Source of the DNA: an uncultured Clostridia bacterium
GTDB lineage: Bacteria > Bacillota > Clostridia > HGM11514
Direction: 5' to 3'
Assembly: GCA_934464705.1 (NCBI GenBank)
Contig: CAKSKB010000013.1
Span: 1 to 64,000 of the forward strand
DNA: 64,000 nucleotides
Shown here: positions 63,701-64,000 of the stretch, in pieces
Numbering within the stretch: position 1 is the stretch's first letter
How the letters are laid out: each line of letters starts with the position of its first letter
Notes under the pieces: generated by a model
The model's database searches: none
What the model saw: only the letters and a program-made list of their open reading frames with translations
What the model was told of the DNA's origin: nothing
Position numbers and translations under genes: made by a program

Positions 63701-64000
63701 GGAAATGATGAGTATTCCGTTAAGAATACCTATGACAGCTGCGGCGTGCTTAAATCATCAACCGATGCAAACGGCAATGTTACAAGCTTTGGCTATGACT
63801 ATAACAGCAGGCAGATTTCCGAAACCAATGCCGCAGGCAAAACCAAGAGCTGTACCTATAATATTTATGGGTATATGACAACCTCAACGGATTTCATGGG
63901 CAATGTTACAAATTATTCCTATGATAATCTCGGGAGAGTGACGGAGACCATAGCACCTATGTCCGATTCCGAAAATATGAAAACCCAAACCTTTTATAAC
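60731..64000 (+). CDS. Exported RHS/YD-repeat protein, 3' end outside window
   Basis: At least 1090 residues, cut by the window end. Signal peptide at residues 1-24 (LLAVLLCFGAAAYASTEG). N-terminal half is an RHS-associated region with LPGKNGMDLNIMRAYRSA (about 75-92) and GRLRVKEDKYGNKIKYYYTS (about 358-377). From about residue 735 YD repeats follow one another: YDSCGRVIKV, YDAKNRVTRE, YDDLGRQIKT, YNNLGQISKK, YDSCGVLKSS, YDYNSRQISE, YDNLGRVTET. Such proteins form shells around a C-terminal toxin or adhesin; the C-terminus is not visible. The ATG overlaps the previous stop by 4 bases; the frame checked open at several points to 64000. Confidence 0.85.
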   Translation, partial: MKKLIIGLSLLAVLLCFGAAAYASTEGSADIAAQISYNQKISGSEYKSPLNTDDEQRVDVRSQSLIINSTDISLPGKNGMDLNIMRAYRSASEKMISISAPGKTADYISKKYAYKYNYSYNNTDYSCYIIFDGEEDMFSKGVNVQIKNIYRAGGAKPGADPVTTVNGLNAYYYTALKKDTYSGLTLLRDAAQAAVEVDVAVKSTSVDSDVFSDLKEKDKICDGWYLRMPYLRFYSETRNDYYVDRNAVVFNGTAYNNLSYTVQNCLFSNENGQLIWGEYRRYYIERTEKEMIQDPESGRGVWVDKKVYDYVGSRLWINEAYASVSEGDDGYGGEIDGIGYSFYFVDKGTGYGYYFSNGRLRVKEDKYGNKIKYYYTSDNRLSYITDTYGRTVNFTWGANGYALDIGYGNRHVKYKTYSSEGDSPLDRDDTCTMEYINEANEKTVYTSSRIGSVVRNERIAPNVSYYDYINYITDIEYASGGHKKYDYGYLKTKDWECSPMVVKQEKTQTNGEVKEVVNYKGEHTLTDAETEDFALNTYLAHAAAGYTTPDDFTKVTTENSADDGSTSTVIYGYSNGTLKAVLSYDGKGNVNRKFSYYSKKDGYDIISEETTVQYNKNNASDVVTKTDTYDYEQPYNNLTYSYDGRVTVRNKYYEKAANPAIYPRYLVEKDQRVMDGTDSEYPYIHRVERYKYESYASGNEQFEATNPSYLLVWENEEKEDGTIKGGAGTLKERIEYEYDSCGRVIKVKKLETPHTGARNENSPGEITTYSYEDTGYGTDVSALKTVTESKTLTDGTVASVVTKYDYYGNKVSVSGYGTDSVTYTYDAKNRVTREQYADGTAKTYSYIVTPAACKTEVTDQSGKKIRIVYDDLGRQIKTLVNPGEPSETAVEEINYNNLGQISKKTLDSGDNSCYNVEYKYNCFGEVIEEKATDNTGKVYRQNNYDYSFGQAEGKMCRVTTTTSKVRNEHDRVVTKYADAWGLLVKATAKGGNDEYSVKNTYDSCGVLKSSTDANGNVTSFGYDYNSRQISETNAAGKTKSCTYNIYGYMTTSTDFMGNVTNYSYDNLGRVTETIAPMSDSENMKTQTFYN

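Noticed and set aside
1..64000. CRISPR arrays, insertion sequences or prophage modules
   Set aside because: No regularly spaced repeats, transposase, integrase or phage structural genes were seen on either strand.

Overview
The window looks like chromosomal DNA from a spore-forming, low-to-moderate GC Clostridia-type Firmicute, probably an uncultured gut anaerobe. Evidence for this: SpoVT and a PdaA-type deacetylase (endospore functions), class I dihydroorotate dehydrogenase PyrD with its PyrK partner, a PyrB-PyrI pair, many TTGACA-17-TATAAT promoters, strong GGAGG ribosome sites, and several TTG/GTG starts. Species cannot be named from the sequence alone. Most of the window is ordinary housekeeping DNA. 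The left edge is the end of an rRNA operon (5S rRNA), and the right edge cuts an RHS-repeat gene.

Layout. 1-0.7 kb: 5S rRNA end and a small P-loop kinase. 0.7-8.1 kb: a polyamine (Pot) transporter operon led by an XRE-cupin regulator, with a large GH78-like glycosidase between the permease genes and the binding-protein gene. 8.1-12.9 kb: a lipoprotein, tRNA-Gly(CCC), a YczE-like membrane protein, a MATE exporter, and the phosphatidylethanolamine pair pssA-psd. 12.9-15.1 kb: an OmpR-type two-component system. 15.1-20.8 kb: pyrimidine operon pyrC-K-D-F-E-B-I. 20.8-26.1 kb: dapA, YitT protein, split TauE/SafE permease, spoVT, an unknown membrane protein under a palindrome-bearing promoter, ybaK, cyclophilin and a tiny DUF896 gene. 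26.2-33 kb: YebC, an AlkD-like protein and a run of genes for intracellular uronate/oligosaccharide breakdown (heparinase II/III-like, beta-helix, metallo-hydrolase). 33-39.8 kb: ilvE, an alpha/beta hydrolase, a P-type ATPase coupled to a small alarmone synthetase, and birA-bioY. 39.7-43 kb (minus): a secreted papain-like protease, DUF1653 protein and membrane-anchored PstS-like protein. 43.2-46.2 kb: gapA with a Rex-like operator, a PfkB sugar kinase and a Tam-like methyltransferase.

46.1-46.8 kb holds the remains of a divergent AraC regulator/alcohol dehydrogenase locus. 46.9-54.1 kb carries PdaA, a stalk-domain/parvulin fusion, an ABC-F protein, a Nudix hydrolase, an RNA methyltransferase, an esterase and pyridoxamine kinase. 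After tRNA-Gln(CTG) comes a decayed GH3 beta-glucosidase whose domains are in permuted order. The last 8.3 kb is a separate operon of three exported proteins: a 1312-residue protein built from five repeats of about 210 residues, a 325-residue helical protein, and an RHS-repeat protein that runs off the window.

The three-gene exported PPC-like/helical/RHS operon is the best candidate for a poorly described system. Other notable points are the glycosidase inside the pot operon, the spoVT leader hairpin that can hide its ribosome site, the operator-like palindrome at 24.85 kb, and the two relic loci. No CRISPR array, complete insertion sequence, integrase or prophage gene was seen.
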